DNA of 64,000 nucleotides, from NCBI GenBank assembly GCA_022841705.1, contig JALHQZ010000001.1:1488001-1552000 (forward strand). The letters run 5' to 3'. This DNA is from Pirellulales bacterium. Its GTDB lineage: Bacteria; Planctomycetota; Planctomycetia; Pirellulales; Lacipirellulaceae. Shown piece by piece: positions 25,459 through 35,310 of this stretch. Position 1 is the first letter of the stretch; each line of letters starts with the position of its first letter. A model generated the notes under the pieces. The model did no database searches. It was not told the DNA's origin and saw nothing but the letters and a program-made list of their open reading frames with translations. The translations under genes were made by a program, and so were the position numbers.

Positions 25459-27261
25459 GTGTCGAACTGTATTAACCTTCCCGTGGTGCTGTGGCGCCGG
25501 TTGGCTTTACTGCTGGTGGCTGCTTCGTTGGCCTTTGCCGTACCATCGGTAGCCTATTGCCAAGACGCGGCAGTTGAAGAAGAAGCCGCGACCGATGAAG
25601 CCTCCGAAGACACCGTCGTCGAAGGCGCCCCGATGCAAACCATCGGCGTTGTCGCGCTCGCCAGTTACGACAACCTCATGCAGGATATCCGCTACGTCGG
25701 CGGTTTGGTCGGCCGCCCGCAAGGCGCGGAGATGATCGAAGGGATGATCGCGCTCTTCACGCAGGGCCGCGGACTGGAAGGGCTCGATAAGTCCCGCCCC
25801 ATCGGGGTGGTGGTGCAAACCGACGGTCAGCAATTCGCTCCGCTGGTGTGCTTGCCGGTTGCGGATGTCGAGCCAGTGTTTGAACTCTTGCGGGGCGTGG
25901 GCATTGAGCCGAGCGATCTTGGCGACGGCGTGTACGAAATCCAATCGCCCCAGCAAACCATCTACGCCAAGCAGCTTGGCGACTGGACTTACATCGCGCA
26001 ACAGCAAGAACAACTCGCTGCGGCGCCGGAAGATCCCTCGAAGGAACTCGGCGAACTGTCGGCCCAGTACGACCTGGGCGTGCGGGTGCTCGCTCAGAAC
26101 GTACCGCCGATGCTCAAGGCGCTCGCCGTGCAGCAACTCAACCAAGGGATGCAGCAGGGCCTGAACCAAGACGAAGACGAATCCGATGAAGACTTCGCCC
26201 AGCGCAAGGCCATGGCGGAGCAGCAGATTGAAATGATTCAAGAACTGATCGAAGGGGTCGATCAATTCACCATCGGGTTGAGCGTGGATGAAAGCACGAA
26301 GCGCGCTTACGCTGACGGCAGCGCGACGTTCGTTCCCGATAGCAAGTTTGCGAAGCTTGTCAGCCACATCGGCGAAGCGGAAACCAAATTTGGTGGATTC
26401 CATCAAGCCGAGCAGGCGATGACACTGATCGCCGCCTCCGCGATGCCGCCGGAAGTGGTCCAAGAGTTCGATGCCCAAAACAAGGCCCAAGTCGCCATGT
26501 GGCGCGAGCAAGTCGCCCGCGAAATCGACAAGAGCGACGACGTTCCGAGCGATCAAGCCCGCGAAGCGCTCAAGTCGGCGGTCAACGATCTGCTCGACGC
26601 CGTGGAAGCCACCCAAGCTTCGGGCAAGAGCGATATCGGCGGTACGCTGGCCACGACCGAAAACGGTCTCACCTTCGTCTCGGGCATTTACATGCTGGAA
26701 ACGAGCAAGGTGGAGTCGGCCCTGAAAACGCTCGATGGCGCCTTGCAGAAGGAACATCCGGACGCCCCAAAGATTCAGTTCAACGCTGCCGAACACGCGG
26801 GCGCCAAATTCCACTCGCTGTCGTTCCCGCTGCCGCCGGAAGCCGCCCAGGCCGAACCGCTGCTCGGCAAGGAAGTAAGCATTTCAGTGGGCATCGGGCC
26901 GGAAGCGGTCTACGTTGGCTTCGGTCCCGATCACATGGCCGCCATGACCAAAGCAATCGATGACTCCGCCGCCCAGTCGGGCAAAATGGTCAAGCCCGCG
27001 GATTTCGCCATTTCGCTCGGCCAGGTGCTAACGGCAGTGGCCAGCGTCACGCCGGAAGAAAACCGCAAAACGCTACAAATGATCGCGGACTCCCTTGCCG
27101 AAGGCGATGCAAAAGACGATCACATTCGGCTGACCGTCGAAGCCATCCCCAACGGCGCCCGCTACCGCTACGAAGCCGAAGAAGGCATCCTGCGCGGCCT
27201 CGGCCAAGGCATCACCGCTGCGGCGGCCCAGGCTCAGCAGCAAGGCTTCGAGCAACAGTAG
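25459..27261 (+). CDS. Secreted protein of unknown function (planctomycete-type)
   Basis: A 600-residue exported protein. The GTG start follows AGGAG; the signal peptide is hydrophobic (LALLLVAASLAFAVP) with cleavage near AYCQ. An acidic linker (VEEEAATDEASED) leads into two similar alpha/beta halves: the first contains PIGVVVQTDGQQFAPLVCLPV, and a later one begins at LATTENGLTFVSGI. The middle is rich in Gln and Glu, with a predicted coiled coil near QQLNQGMQQGLNQDEDESDEDFAQRK broken into short pieces. No enzyme motif is recognised. It ends in a Gln-rich tail. A GC hairpin at 27314-27346 may terminate the transcript. Confidence 0.8.
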   Translation: MSNCINLPVVLWRRLALLLVAASLAFAVPSVAYCQDAAVEEEAATDEASEDTVVEGAPMQTIGVVALASYDNLMQDIRYVGGLVGRPQGAEMIEGMIALFTQGRGLEGLDKSRPIGVVVQTDGQQFAPLVCLPVADVEPVFELLRGVGIEPSDLGDGVYEIQSPQQTIYAKQLGDWTYIAQQQEQLAAAPEDPSKELGELSAQYDLGVRVLAQNVPPMLKALAVQQLNQGMQQGLNQDEDESDEDFAQRKAMAEQQIEMIQELIEGVDQFTIGLSVDESTKRAYADGSATFVPDSKFAKLVSHIGEAETKFGGFHQAEQAMTLIAASAMPPEVVQEFDAQNKAQVAMWREQVAREIDKSDDVPSDQAREALKSAVNDLLDAVEATQASGKSDIGGTLATTENGLTFVSGIYMLETSKVESALKTLDGALQKEHPDAPKIQFNAAEHAGAKFHSLSFPLPPEAAQAEPLLGKEVSISVGIGPEAVYVGFGPDHMAAMTKAIDDSAAQSGKMVKPADFAISLGQVLTAVASVTPEENRKTLQMIADSLAEGDAKDDHIRLTVEAIPNGARYRYEAEEGILRGLGQGITAAAAQAQQQGFEQQ

Positions 27262-27313
27262 CAGCAGTAGGTTAGGCGTTCCAGCCTGACAATCGGGCCG
27301 AAACGCTCCACAG

Positions 27314-27346
27314 CGGCGGGGGATTCGCATTGCGAGTCTCCCGCCG
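27314..27346 (+). terminator. Probable terminator hairpin
   Basis: Arms CGGCGGGGGATTCGC and GCGAGTCTCCCGCCG pair with two small mismatches around a short loop, followed shortly by TTTG and a TTTTT run. It lies downstream of the secreted protein gene. Confidence 0.55.
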
Positions 27347-27394
27347 TTTGCATTTTTACGCTTAATCACTTTCAATAGCCGGATTGCCAATCCC

Positions 27395-27489
27395 AATTGT
27401 GGGAGGCCACTCCGAGGCCGATTCGGCGCCGCGTTGAGATTGACTTTACTCGCCACGCGAAATCGGCCTCGGAGAGGCCTCCTACAATT
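27395..27489. repeat. Dispersed inverted repeat, AATTGTRGGAGGCC family
   Basis: The left arm 27395-27424 and right arm 27459-27489 pair over about 30 bases with three or so differences; both contain GGCCTC/GAGGCC cores. It sits immediately upstream of lysA. No open frame lies inside. Confidence 0.8.
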
Positions 27490-27530
27490 TCGATAGTTTT
27501 CTCTACTTAGCACTCCAACGCACCAATCGC

Positions 27531-28808
27531 ATGTACGCCAACGCCGTCGTCGGAAACTCCATCGTCACTACCATCGCAGGACAATCGGTCACCGAGTTGG
27601 CTCAAAAACATGGCACGCCGGTGTTCGTATACGATGCCGCCGTGATCGCCGAGCGCATCCGCGACCTCGCCGCGTTCGACGCTATTCGTTACGCCCAGAA
27701 GGCGCTTTCGAACATCGCGATTCTCGACCTTGTCCGCCGACATGGCGTGGTGGTCGACGCCGTGAGCGCCGGCGAAGTGCAGCGGGCCATCGCCGCCGGG
27801 TACAAGCCTGGCCACGCACATCCGCCGCAGATCGTGTACACGGCCGACATTTTCGATCGTGCTGCGCTCGAAATTGTCGCCAAGTACGACCTGCCGGTGA
27901 ACTGCGGCTCGCCCGACATGATCGACCAGTACGGCGCCATCTGCCCCGGCCGCGGCATCACGCTGCGCATCAACCCCGGCTTCGGTCACGGTCACAGCAA
28001 AAAGACCAACACCGGTGGCCAACAATCGAAGCACGGGATCTGGCATGACCAAGTGGCCGATTGTGCGGAACGTGCGAAGCGCGCGAACCTCACCATCACC
28101 GGCATGCACATGCACATCGGCTCGGGGACAGACCTCGAACACCTCAGCCAAGTCTGCGGCGCGATGGAGAAGACCTGCCGCCTGGTCGGCCCCACCATCA
28201 CCAGCATCAGCGCCGGTGGCGGGCTGCCCACTATCTACAAGCCAGGTGACAAGTACGTCGACCTCGCCGCTTACTTCAAGCTCTGGGACGCCACTCGCCA
28301 AAAGCTTGCTAACGAGTTCGGCCACGCGATCAGTTTAGAAATCGAACCAGGCCGTTACCTTTCCGCCGAGTGTGGTTACCTCATCGCCGAGATTCGCGCC
28401 GTGAAGCGGATGGGAGAAAACCTCTTCTACATCGTGGACGCCGGCTTCAACAACCTCGCCCGCCCCATCCTCTACGGTAGCCACCACCCGATGGCCATCT
28501 GCCCCGCCGATGGGTCGAGCGCCGCGCGCGGTACGCAAGACGCCATCATCGGCGGCCCCCTGTGCGAATCGGGCGACATCTTCACGCAAGAAGAAGGCGG
28601 CTTCGTGGTGAGTCGCGAGTTGCCTACCGCCAGCGTTGGCGATTACCTGGTGATCGGCTGCGCCGGCGCCTACGGCTACGTGATGGCCAGCAACTACAAC
28701 TCAAAACCGCTAGTGGCCGAAGTGTTGGTGGAGAACGGCAAAGCGAACTTGGTTCGCGCGGCGCAGACGTTCGAAGACATCGTGCGTGGTGAGGTAATCC
28801 CCAAATAA
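27531..28808 (+). CDS. lysA: Diaminopimelate decarboxylase
   Basis: LysA decarboxylates meso-diaminopimelate to L-lysine, the last step of lysine synthesis, and uses PLP. In this 425-residue protein RYAQKALSN carries the PLP Lys (Lys57). The motif HMHIGSGTD, the phosphate-binding SAGGGLPTIY, EPGRYLSAECGYL, and GGPLCESGDIF with the active-site Cys of the partner subunit are all present; YAxKA is replaced by YAQKA. It is an ornithine/DAP decarboxylase fold type III enzyme and works as a dimer. It is probably monocistronic, preceded by a palindromic repeat. Confidence 0.93.
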   Translation: MYANAVVGNSIVTTIAGQSVTELAQKHGTPVFVYDAAVIAERIRDLAAFDAIRYAQKALSNIAILDLVRRHGVVVDAVSAGEVQRAIAAGYKPGHAHPPQIVYTADIFDRAALEIVAKYDLPVNCGSPDMIDQYGAICPGRGITLRINPGFGHGHSKKTNTGGQQSKHGIWHDQVADCAERAKRANLTITGMHMHIGSGTDLEHLSQVCGAMEKTCRLVGPTITSISAGGGLPTIYKPGDKYVDLAAYFKLWDATRQKLANEFGHAISLEIEPGRYLSAECGYLIAEIRAVKRMGENLFYIVDAGFNNLARPILYGSHHPMAICPADGSSAARGTQDAIIGGPLCESGDIFTQEEGGFVVSRELPTASVGDYLVIGCAGAYGYVMASNYNSKPLVAEVLVENGKANLVRAAQTFEDIVRGEVIPK

Positions 28809-29087
28809 CTCCCCCCGAATCAAACAAGACCTTGTCCCAAGGGGGCGAAATACGATCGCCTGGGGAGAATCGTGTGATGCCTCGTTCGAGCGTGTAAGGC
28901 GGTAGTTCTCGCCTAAATCTCACCGCCATATCGCCCGCGTTCCCCTTCTGCTATAATTTAAGCCGTAGGCCCTGCCGAGCGCATTCTTCTGCGGCGAGCC
29001 TTCCACCCGCCGGTTTCGGTGACCGCTTGTCGCGGCGCCCTCTCTCTCGTTTTGCGGCGGGCTTTCTGACGGACCTTGGGAGCGACT

Positions 29088-29258
29088 ATGGCGAAGAATC
29101 AAAACACCATGGAAAAGCGGCGGCGCGAGCACGACAAACGCCGCAAGGCGGAAGAAAAACGCGCGAAGCGCGTTGATCGTAAGGACGAACCTGGTGCAAC
29201 GCCCGGTATCCGCACTGCCGAACTGGATATCAACGGCACGGTCCGCTCGATCGACTAG
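29088..29258 (+). CDS. Small highly charged protein of unknown function
   Basis: A 56-residue protein. The ATG at 29088 follows GGGAG at five bases. The first 35 residues are almost all Lys, Arg and Glu (MEKRRREHDKRRKAEEKRAKR), predicting one long helix; the tail is GIRTAELDING. The composition suggests nucleic-acid or ribosome association, but no family with a known function is recognised. The next two genes are also very small and co-directional. Confidence 0.7.
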   Translation: MAKNQNTMEKRRREHDKRRKAEEKRAKRVDRKDEPGATPGIRTAELDINGTVRSID

Positions 29259-29330
29259 TGCGCCTTCGACAGCACGCCTTACTCATCGCGCCTGTCCCCA
29301 TCATCAACTCACTTTCACCCCGGAGCACTT

Positions 29331-29573
29331 GTGGTCACTAATCCCGCGCAACTTTCCACCGTTGAAGTCGGCGTTCTGCAAGCGTTCCGCGATTACCTGG
29401 TCCGTCCGGGTGAGATGCTCTGCTTCAACGGGCCCTGTTTGGTGCATCATCAGCGCGGTCTGCAGAGCTTGATCGACAAAGACTTGCTCTCGCGCGAACG
29501 GTTTGCCGGCGCCTACACGCTCACTCAGCAAGGCGTGCAAACAATGCGCAAGTTGAAACTTCGCCGGGCCTAA
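29331..29573 (+). CDS. Small protein of unknown function, winged-helix-like
   Basis: An 80-residue protein with a GTG start after GGAG. The order TVEVGVLQAFRDYLV, HHQRGLQSLIDKDLLSRERF and GAYTLTQQGVQTMRKL resembles the helix-helix-wing of a small winged helix (a TLTQQG wing is common in MarR-like and PadR-like folds). There is no sensor domain. A good hairpin terminator follows at 29665-29687. Confidence 0.68.
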   Translation: MVTNPAQLSTVEVGVLQAFRDYLVRPGEMLCFNGPCLVHHQRGLQSLIDKDLLSRERFAGAYTLTQQGVQTMRKLKLRRA

Positions 29574-29664
29574 AGGCGGCGTCTTATACGCCATCGGTCT
29601 AACCGATCGCAAAACAATCACGCTGAACTCGCAGCGCTCAGCTGCGGCAATTCCCACGCACGCA

Positions 29665-29687
29665 CGCCCGCATTTTGCGGGCGTTTT
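29665..29687 (+). terminator. Intrinsic terminator
   Basis: A perfect 7-bp GC stem (CGCCCGC / GCGGGCG) around a five-base loop is followed by TTTT. It ends the 29088-29573 small-gene transcript. Confidence 0.75.
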
Positions 29688-29760
29688 GCGTTTGGCGCCG
29701 CAATTGCTTCTCTAGAGGCGTAATTCTTCAATCGCCATCACCACTGCTCGCGAGGAAAAT

Positions 29761-30030
29761 ATGCCCCCGATGCGCGCGGCTGAAACCGCTCCCGATCAAG
29801 CCACCAAGCCGCTCGGCGCCTTTCCAATCGCCGCCCAGCCGGGAACAGGCGTCTATCGTTGTACGAAGTGCGATGAGTTTGAGGTTATCGTCACGGGGCC
29901 TGAAGACCAACTACCGCCCTGCGCTAACTGCGACTCCGGGCCCGATGTGATGTATATCCCGATGGACGAGAACGCTCGCGTTTCGCACGGTGTGCCGAAT
30001 CGCGACGACCAACCGCCGCAACCAAGATAG
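29761..30030 (+). CDS. Small zinc-ribbon-like protein
   Basis: An 89-residue protein of unknown function. Two Cys pairs, YRCTKCDEF and PPCANCDSG, spaced about 24 residues apart, form a probable zinc ribbon. The ends are Pro/Gln-rich and disordered. It starts with ATG after GAGGAAAAT. It lies between the small-protein pair and the PRC-barrel gene, co-directional. Zinc-ribbon proteins of this size bind nucleic acid or partner proteins; nothing more specific can be said. Confidence 0.72.
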   Translation: MPPMRAAETAPDQATKPLGAFPIAAQPGTGVYRCTKCDEFEVIVTGPEDQLPPCANCDSGPDVMYIPMDENARVSHGVPNRDDQPPQPR

Positions 30031-30097
30031 ATATTAATTTCCATGAGCGTCGCACGTGCGACGTTCGTCCGCTTACCGCCAACCATCGAGGTGAATT

Positions 30098-31045
30098 ATG
30101 AGAGTTGTTGTCCTTAGTCTGCTAGCGACGTTTGTGAGTAGCACGCTTCTGGCTCAAACGGGCGTAAATGTCCAAGCTGGCCCCGTGCAAGTGCAAGTCG
30201 GACAAACAGATGCCCAGGCCGGCGCCGCCGCCACAGCATCGGATGCGCTGCGAACCGGTTCGGTCCGCGGTTCGGAGCTGCTCGGGCTGAACGTTGAAAA
30301 TCGCGCCGGTGAATCGGTTGGCGAAGTCAATGACATTGTGATGAATGTGGAAAACGGCCGAGCCGCGTATGCCGCTATCTCAGTGGGCGGCTTTCTCGGC
30401 ATTGGCGATAAGCTGTTCGCGATTCCCTACGACGCCATCGCCATCGAACCGACCGATTCGGATTCCGACGCAACCAACGATGCCGGCGGCAACGTTGCCG
30501 ATGACCTTGGCGATTTCGTCGCCGTGTTGGATGTGAATCCCGACTCCTTCGACAACGCCAACGGCTTCGACCAAGATAACTGGCCGAACATGGCGGATGA
30601 CGCGTGGCGGACCTCCAACGACGCCGCGTTCGACAACGCTCGGAGCTCACGCTATAACAGCCCCTCGTTCGCCGACCGTCGCCAAGCGTACGAGCAAGAA
30701 CTGGAAGCCGACCGTAATCAACTCGCCAATTACGCCACCTTCCGCCTGAGCCAGCTGACCGGCGCCGCTGTCAACTCGGCCGGGGGAGAAGAGCTGGGCG
30801 AAGTGGAAGATGTGGTGCTGAACGCCAACACTGGCAAAATCGAATACTTCGCCGTCGAGCATGACGACCGCTATTACGCGCTGCCCCTTTCGGCAGTACA
30901 AGTGCAACGCAATGGCGATGACCTGGTGCTCACCAGCACCGTGTCGGCGAGCTCGCTTCGCAGTATGAAGTCGTTTGACGAAGACAATTGGCCCGCGACG
31001 CTGCGTGGTCGCCGCGCAGTGGGTGTAAACGTCAACGTCCGCTAA
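30098..31045 (+). CDS. Secreted protein with two PRC-barrel domains
   Basis: A 315-residue protein with signal peptide [20 protein letters not shown] and GAGGTG before the ATG. Two PRC barrels are visible. The first is at about 55-115 ([37 protein letters not shown]). The second is at about 210-290 ([33 protein letters not shown]). An acidic, Asn/Asp-rich linker with two NFDxDNWP-like pieces ([18 protein letters not shown]) separates and follows them. Exported PRC-barrel proteins are common stress-related envelope proteins; the partner is unknown. A terminator follows at 31088-31121. Confidence 0.88.
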   Translation: MRVVVLSLLATFVSSTLLAQTGVNVQAGPVQVQVGQTDAQAGAAATASDALRTGSVRGSELLGLNVENRAGESVGEVNDIVMNVENGRAAYAAISVGGFLGIGDKLFAIPYDAIAIEPTDSDSDATNDAGGNVADDLGDFVAVLDVNPDSFDNANGFDQDNWPNMADDAWRTSNDAAFDNARSSRYNSPSFADRRQAYEQELEADRNQLANYATFRLSQLTGAAVNSAGGEELGEVEDVVLNANTGKIEYFAVEHDDRYYALPLSAVQVQRNGDDLVLTSTVSASSLRSMKSFDEDNWPATLRGRRAVGVNVNVR

Positions 31046-31087
31046 GAGTGGAAAATCGAGGCGAGAGATGTTCGCGAACCGGACCAA

Positions 31088-31121
31088 GGCCGCGGGACCA
31101 TGCGGGTTCCGCGGTCTTTTT
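31088..31121 (+). terminator. Intrinsic terminator
   Basis: The stem GGCCGCGG / CCGCGGTC (one mismatch) has a 13-base loop and is followed by TTTTT. It lies after the PRC-barrel gene. Confidence 0.7.
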
Positions 31122-31182
31122 CTTACACGAAAGTCGGAACGCGCTCTGCTGGCGCATCGCGGCTAAACGAAAAGGGTGTGAG

Positions 31183-32004
31183 ATGGGAATGCTGACAACG
31201 ACGGGTGCGGAACTGTTCTTCAAGGATTGGGGACAGGGTCCGCCGGTGGTGTTTTGCCACGGATGGCCGCTGTCGGCAGATAGCTGGGATGCGACGCTAT
31301 TTTGCCTCTCCGCGCGCGGCTATCGCTGCGTGGCGCACGATCGTCGTGGGCACGGCCGCTCCAGCCAACCCTCCGACGGTAACGACATGAACACCTATGC
31401 GGATGACCTTGCGGCACTGCTTGAACATCTGAGTTTGAACGGCGTCACGCTCGTGGGATTTTCAACCGGTGGCGGCGAAGTCGCCCGATACATCGGCCGC
31501 TACGGAACCGATCGCGTGGCGAAAGTAGTGCTCGTGGGTGCCGTCACGCCGTTGATGCTAAACACTGAAACGAATCCGAAGGGGACACCGAAGAAAGTCT
31601 TTGACGGCTTTCGCGAGCAATACACCGCCAACCGCGGCCGCTTTTTCCGCGAAGTTGCGAGCGGCCCCTTTTTCGGGTTCAACCGCCGCAACGCGAAGCC
31701 GATGCCGGAACGCATCGATGATTGGTGGCGCCAAGCGATGCTGAGCGGTTACAAGAATGCGTTCGAGTGCATCGCCGCGTTTTCGGAGACGGACTTCACC
31801 GAAGACCTCGCAAAGTTCAATGGGCCCACTCTCCTGATCCACGGGGACGACGATCAAGTCGTGCCGATCGACGCGAGCGCGCGGGCAGCGGTGAAGCTCA
31901 TCCCCGGCGCAAAGCTGATCGAGTACCCCGGGGGCCCGCATGGCGTCACCGACACGCATACCGAACGACTTAACGCCGATTTGCTGGAGTTCATCGGCAG
32001 TTAG
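31183..32004 (+). CDS. Alpha/beta hydrolase, non-heme chloroperoxidase/arylesterase type
   Basis: A 273-residue cytoplasmic enzyme. The ATG at 31183 begins the family opening ([17 protein letters not shown]). The oxyanion motif is [13 protein letters not shown], the nucleophile elbow is [12 protein letters not shown], the acid lies in [11 protein letters not shown] and the base in [10 protein letters not shown]. This is the cofactor-free haloperoxidase/esterase group, close to arylesterases; halogenation in vivo is doubtful. Its TAG stop overlaps the stop of the convergent 32001-33734 gene, with the string TTAG serving both strands. Confidence 0.93.
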   Translation: MGMLTTTGAELFFKDWGQGPPVVFCHGWPLSADSWDATLFCLSARGYRCVAHDRRGHGRSSQPSDGNDMNTYADDLAALLEHLSLNGVTLVGFSTGGGEVARYIGRYGTDRVAKVVLVGAVTPLMLNTETNPKGTPKKVFDGFREQYTANRGRFFREVASGPFFGFNRRNAKPMPERIDDWWRQAMLSGYKNAFECIAAFSETDFTEDLAKFNGPTLLIHGDDDQVVPIDASARAAVKLIPGAKLIEYPGGPHGVTDTHTERLNADLLEFIGS

Positions 32005-33734
32005 TTCGCGTCAGTACGAAGGCGGACGACGCCTTCGTTGGAAACCAGTCGGCAACGCGCGGGATCGGCAAGCAACGCTGTCAGCGAGAGTGGTTCTCCG
32101 TCAAGCAGCGCCTGATTGGCTACTAATCGGATGCCGTGGCTGTAATCGACGTAAAGGTTCACATGCACCGTGGTGAGCGGTTGAATCGATTCGCCATTAA
32201 GTTGCCGCCAGCCGTAGATCGCCACGCGGTTCGGCCGCGCGGCAAGTCTCGCACTTAGCACCACATCTTTCTTCCCGCCGGTGAGCAATAGGCCGACGCC
32301 CTGCGGACCGCGTGCCGCTTGGATCGCTGTGCTCGATGCAACGAATGTCGCCACCGCTTCGCGCGGCTCGCCGAACGGTTGCGGCGTGACGTGGACGGCG
32401 GCTGCGGCGTCGATGGCGTCAACCATCAGCGGCGTCGGCAGCAGGCAGTCCCACGCGTTTGCGATTCGCTGGGCGGTCATTGGGGTGAGCGGCGTGTGAA
32501 CAGAGTTCGTATCGCTGCCCACGGCCAGCCAATCAGGCAGTACCGCCAGCACCACGCCGCTCGGCAGTTCCACCCGCCGCCAGTTTCGCAGCGACTCCGG
32601 AAAGTTACCGGCGAGCAGTTCTCGCTCGAAGCGGGCTTCACGATCGGCCAGCGGTAGCGTAGCGACTTCGTCACACACGGCGCGCCCGTCGGGTGGATTA
32701 GCCGGCCGCTCCGGCAACCGCGGCAGTGGGAGGGCGGCGCGTTCCTCGTCCGACCAATCGCGAGCGCCATACTCCGCCGCTTGCGGCTCAGCGGGAATTA
32801 ACTCACCGTACTTGCGCGGCTCCTGCGGAACCTCCGTCACCGGTGTCTTTGCATCAACCGCCTGCGCGAAGATCAGCCCATTCATCTCCCCCACCAGCAC
32901 CGTGTGCAAGATTCTATTCAGCGGATTTCGGTGAACCACCAACCGCACACGCCCGTCGAGCCCCGTCCGAATCGTGAAATCTCCCGCCGCATTCTCATGT
33001 AAGTCGAAGTGCGGAGCGAACGCTTTCGCCATGCGCTCGGTCGCGCGAAACGTTCCGCCATCGGGGCCGACAACTTTCTTGCCATCGAGCGTGATCTCAC
33101 GATCATCGTACACCACCACAACCAACCGCCGCGCGGCATCGCCATCGAGCCAGCGCACCAACTTTGCCGAGTGCAGCGCGTTGTCGAACGCATAGTTCGC
33201 GTCGAGCGGAGCGATGCGGTCAATATACTCCGGAATCTCAGCGCCCCCCTCGATTGCCCCAAAGATAAAACTCCCGCCGCCGCTGTGGCCGGTGAGCGTC
33301 ATCTTCGAATTTGGCCCGCCGAACCTCACCCGCCACGCGTCGACCAGCGCGCGAATTCGGGCATTGGCATCGGTTCGCCGAGCGCGGTACGCGGGCCAGC
33401 TTAAATCCGTTGCCTGCGCCACCACCAGCACCAGCCGTTCCGCCGAGTGCTTCTGCAGCCACTTCGTTTGCGCCGCGATGTGCTGAATGTCGAAATGCCA
33501 TTCGAGCCCCGGCGCCATTTGGCAGCCGAGCGTTGCCTCGAGCGTGTTGCCGTTTGGTGTGGCGAACAGAATGACGCGGCACGGGCGGTCATCAAGCGGC
33601 GGCGCGCTAACATGCACGCGCACATCGCCGTCGATGAGCTGTGTTACTTCGACTTGGCCGAGCGCCGGCGATGCCAGCACGACGATCAGCAACCAAATTG
33701 TGGGACAGACAAAGATGATACTCTGATTCTTCAA
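32001..33734 (-). CDS. Secreted alpha/beta hydrolase-like protein of unknown function
   Basis: A 577-residue exported protein with N-terminal signal ([19 protein letters not shown]). Residues 60-200 form an alpha/beta-hydrolase-like core with [15 protein letters not shown] as the nucleophile elbow and [12 protein letters not shown] after it. The C-terminal 300 residues carry no recognised domain and contain many strands ([20 protein letters not shown]). Overlap of four bases with the mini membrane protein gene upstream (33731-33734) suggests translational coupling. An esterase or peptidase role is possible but the substrate is unknown. Confidence 0.78.
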   Translation of the reverse strand: MKNQSIIFVCPTIWLLIVVLASPALGQVEVTQLIDGDVRVHVSAPPLDDRPCRVILFATPNGNTLEATLGCQMAPGLEWHFDIQHIAAQTKWLQKHSAERLVLVVAQATDLSWPAYRARRTDANARIRALVDAWRVRFGGPNSKMTLTGHSGGGSFIFGAIEGGAEIPEYIDRIAPLDANYAFDNALHSAKLVRWLDGDAARRLVVVVYDDREITLDGKKVVGPDGGTFRATERMAKAFAPHFDLHENAAGDFTIRTGLDGRVRLVVHRNPLNRILHTVLVGEMNGLIFAQAVDAKTPVTEVPQEPRKYGELIPAEPQAAEYGARDWSDEERAALPLPRLPERPANPPDGRAVCDEVATLPLADREARFERELLAGNFPESLRNWRRVELPSGVVLAVLPDWLAVGSDTNSVHTPLTPMTAQRIANAWDCLLPTPLMVDAIDAAAAVHVTPQPFGEPREAVATFVASSTAIQAARGPQGVGLLLTGGKKDVVLSARLAARPNRVAIYGWRQLNGESIQPLTTVHVNLYVDYSHGIRLVANQALLDGEPLSLTALLADPARCRLVSNEGVVRLRTDAN

Positions 33735-33892
33735 GATGGCCCCTTGTTGGACGTGATAGACAGAGAAATTGCTCCCCCGGCGATCAAAATGGAACCCATC
33801 ACCCCGGCGTCAGCTTTAGGACTACTGAGCGCGAGCAAAACCCCCAAACTTCCCACCACCATGAGCACTCGCGCCACAATTGCTGGATTCAT
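33731..33892 (-). CDS. Small two-helix membrane protein
   Basis: A 53-residue protein. The ATG at 33892 is preferred because GGGGAG lies eight bases before it; the ATG at 33907 is inside that binding site. Two hydrophobic segments (VLMVVGSLGVLLALS and GVMGSILIAGGAISLSI) joined by a short polar turn predict a hairpin in the membrane. It overlaps the next gene by four bases (ATGA). No family is recognised; it may assist the secreted hydrolase-like protein. Confidence 0.6.
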   Translation of the reverse strand: MNPAIVARVLMVVGSLGVLLALSSPKADAGVMGSILIAGGAISLSITSNKGPS

Positions 33893-33931
33893 AAAGAATC
33901 TCCCCATGAAAAATGTACGATTCAAAAATGT

Positions 33932-33955
33932 ACGACGGGCTTCTCAGCCCGTCGT
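33932..33955. repeat. Dispersed palindrome, TACGACGGGCTTC family
   Basis: ACGACGGGCTTCTCAGCCCGTCGT is an almost perfect 24-base palindrome of the family also at 16729-16797 and 40471-40532. It is between the isomerase and mini membrane protein genes and could act as a transcript-end hairpin. Confidence 0.8.
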
Positions 33956-33965
33956 TCAAGGGACG

Positions 33966-34817
33966 TTAAATGTCCACAATGTCCGTCACATCCCGCAGCG
34001 CCGCTTGCATATTCTCCAAACTGATGCGCGCCACGTCATCCGGCGATGGTTCATAGCGGAACGGCTCAACCGAAACCCACCCGCTGTAGTGCGTTTCGCG
34101 CAGCGTGGCGAAGGCGGGGCGGATGTCCACTTCGCCCATGCCAGGGCCGAGCAGGTTGGGATCATTCGCGTGGAAGTGGTGCGTCCATCGGCGGCTGTCG
34201 CGGATGATTTGTGGAATCGCTTTGGCTTCGCTCGCCATCGCTTTGATGTCGAGATGCAATCGGCAGTAGGGCGAATCGACAAGCTGAGCGAGCCGAATGC
34301 CTGCTTCCGCGGTTAGCATGAAGTCCCCTTCGGCCGGGCCGAGCGGTTCGAGCGCAATCGTCACGCCACGCGATTCGCACACCGGCATGGCGCCGCGCAG
34401 GACTTCCGCCGCGTACGCTTCCGCTTGCTGGTACGACACGCCGGGAAGCAAGTTGCGCTGCTGCGGCGAGCCCAGCACCATCAGCGTGCCGCCGAGATCG
34501 TCGCACAACTCGGCGAGCGCTGCAATGTATTCCGTCGTCGCGGCGCGAACGCCCGCATCGGGACTGGTCAGGTAAAACCCCGCCGTCTTTGCCAAGAGCC
34601 AATGGAGGCCAATCACTTCCAGTCCCACCGCTTCGGCGGCGCGCTTGGCATCAGCGCGTTCGGCAGGGGTGACGGCCCGCGCATCAAACGGCGTCACCTG
34701 CGGCCGCAAAGTGAACGGCGCAATCTCCACCCCGGTGTAACCGAACCGCGCGATGGCAGAGAACCCTTCAGCCAGCGGCCGATCGGCGAAGACTTCGTTG
34801 CAGCAGGCGAATTTCAT
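33966..34817 (-). CDS. Sugar phosphate isomerase/epimerase-like TIM-barrel protein
   Basis: A 283-residue xylose-isomerase-like AP-endonuclease-2-fold protein. The ATG at 34817 follows GGGAG at eight bases. Typical features are GYTGVEIAPFTL, LEVIGLHWLLAKT, TIALEPLGPAEGDFM (metal-binding Glu), YCRLHLDIKAMASE (metal-binding His/Asp), HHFHANDPNLLGPGMGEVDI and YSGWVSVEPF. The family includes 3-dehydroshikimate dehydratases, inosose dehydratases and tagatose/psicose epimerases; which one applies cannot be read. A second member is at 51029-51850. Confidence 0.88.
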   Translation of the reverse strand: MKFACCNEVFADRPLAEGFSAIARFGYTGVEIAPFTLRPQVTPFDARAVTPAERADAKRAAEAVGLEVIGLHWLLAKTAGFYLTSPDAGVRAATTEYIAALAELCDDLGGTLMVLGSPQQRNLLPGVSYQQAEAYAAEVLRGAMPVCESRGVTIALEPLGPAEGDFMLTAEAGIRLAQLVDSPYCRLHLDIKAMASEAKAIPQIIRDSRRWTHHFHANDPNLLGPGMGEVDIRPAFATLRETHYSGWVSVEPFRYEPSPDDVARISLENMQAALRDVTDIVDI

Positions 34818-35310
34818 CAAATACGCTCCCATTTTCGAGACTTGCTAACGCAATCCACCCATTTTACATGATTTCTCCTGTTGTTCGTGTGCATAATTTC
34901 TGCGAGCGACTAAGCCGGCAGAAAGCTGTAAAAAGATGGGGCGCCTCACCAATCCCCTGGTGGAGATCGGGATTTGGCCGGGCGACTACGTAACCCTTCC
35001 CTTCACACGCCTTAGCTCCTGGCGAGTGTTCGATCTGACCAAACATTCTCGAATCCCTTGCGCCCTTGTCGCTTGATTCAAGGAGCGCTCGTGCCAACGG
35101 TTCGTCTGCGCGGCCGCGCAGGGATTCTCTGAACCATCGAGCGCCCCGCTCTTGAGCGGCGCTGGGTGGTGTAAGTGTTTATTTGTACATTATTTAGTGG
35201 CTACTTTCAAGAGGTCGGGCAAGAATTTTTCTCAGATTTTTACGCTAAGTCGCAAGCGTGGTGGCGGCGCTATTTCCTGAAATCGTCGCCCGGGTTTAGA
35301 ATTGCTGGCT
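34818..35310. other. Structured intergenic region without a recognised gene
   Basis: There are 493 bases with no supportable coding frame. Two hairpins stand out: 35060-35088 (GCGCCCTTG with CAAGGAGCGC) and 35141-35162 (GCGCCCCGCTC with GAGCGGCGC). A non-coding RNA or leader for the AsmA-like gene is possible but not shown. Confidence 0.5.

Noticed and set aside
25507..26814. 435-codon minus-strand frame
   Set aside because: Opposite a gene with signal peptide and ribosome binding site; no family resemblance.
34864..35097. 77-codon minus-strand frame in the structured spacer
   Set aside because: No support beyond being open.
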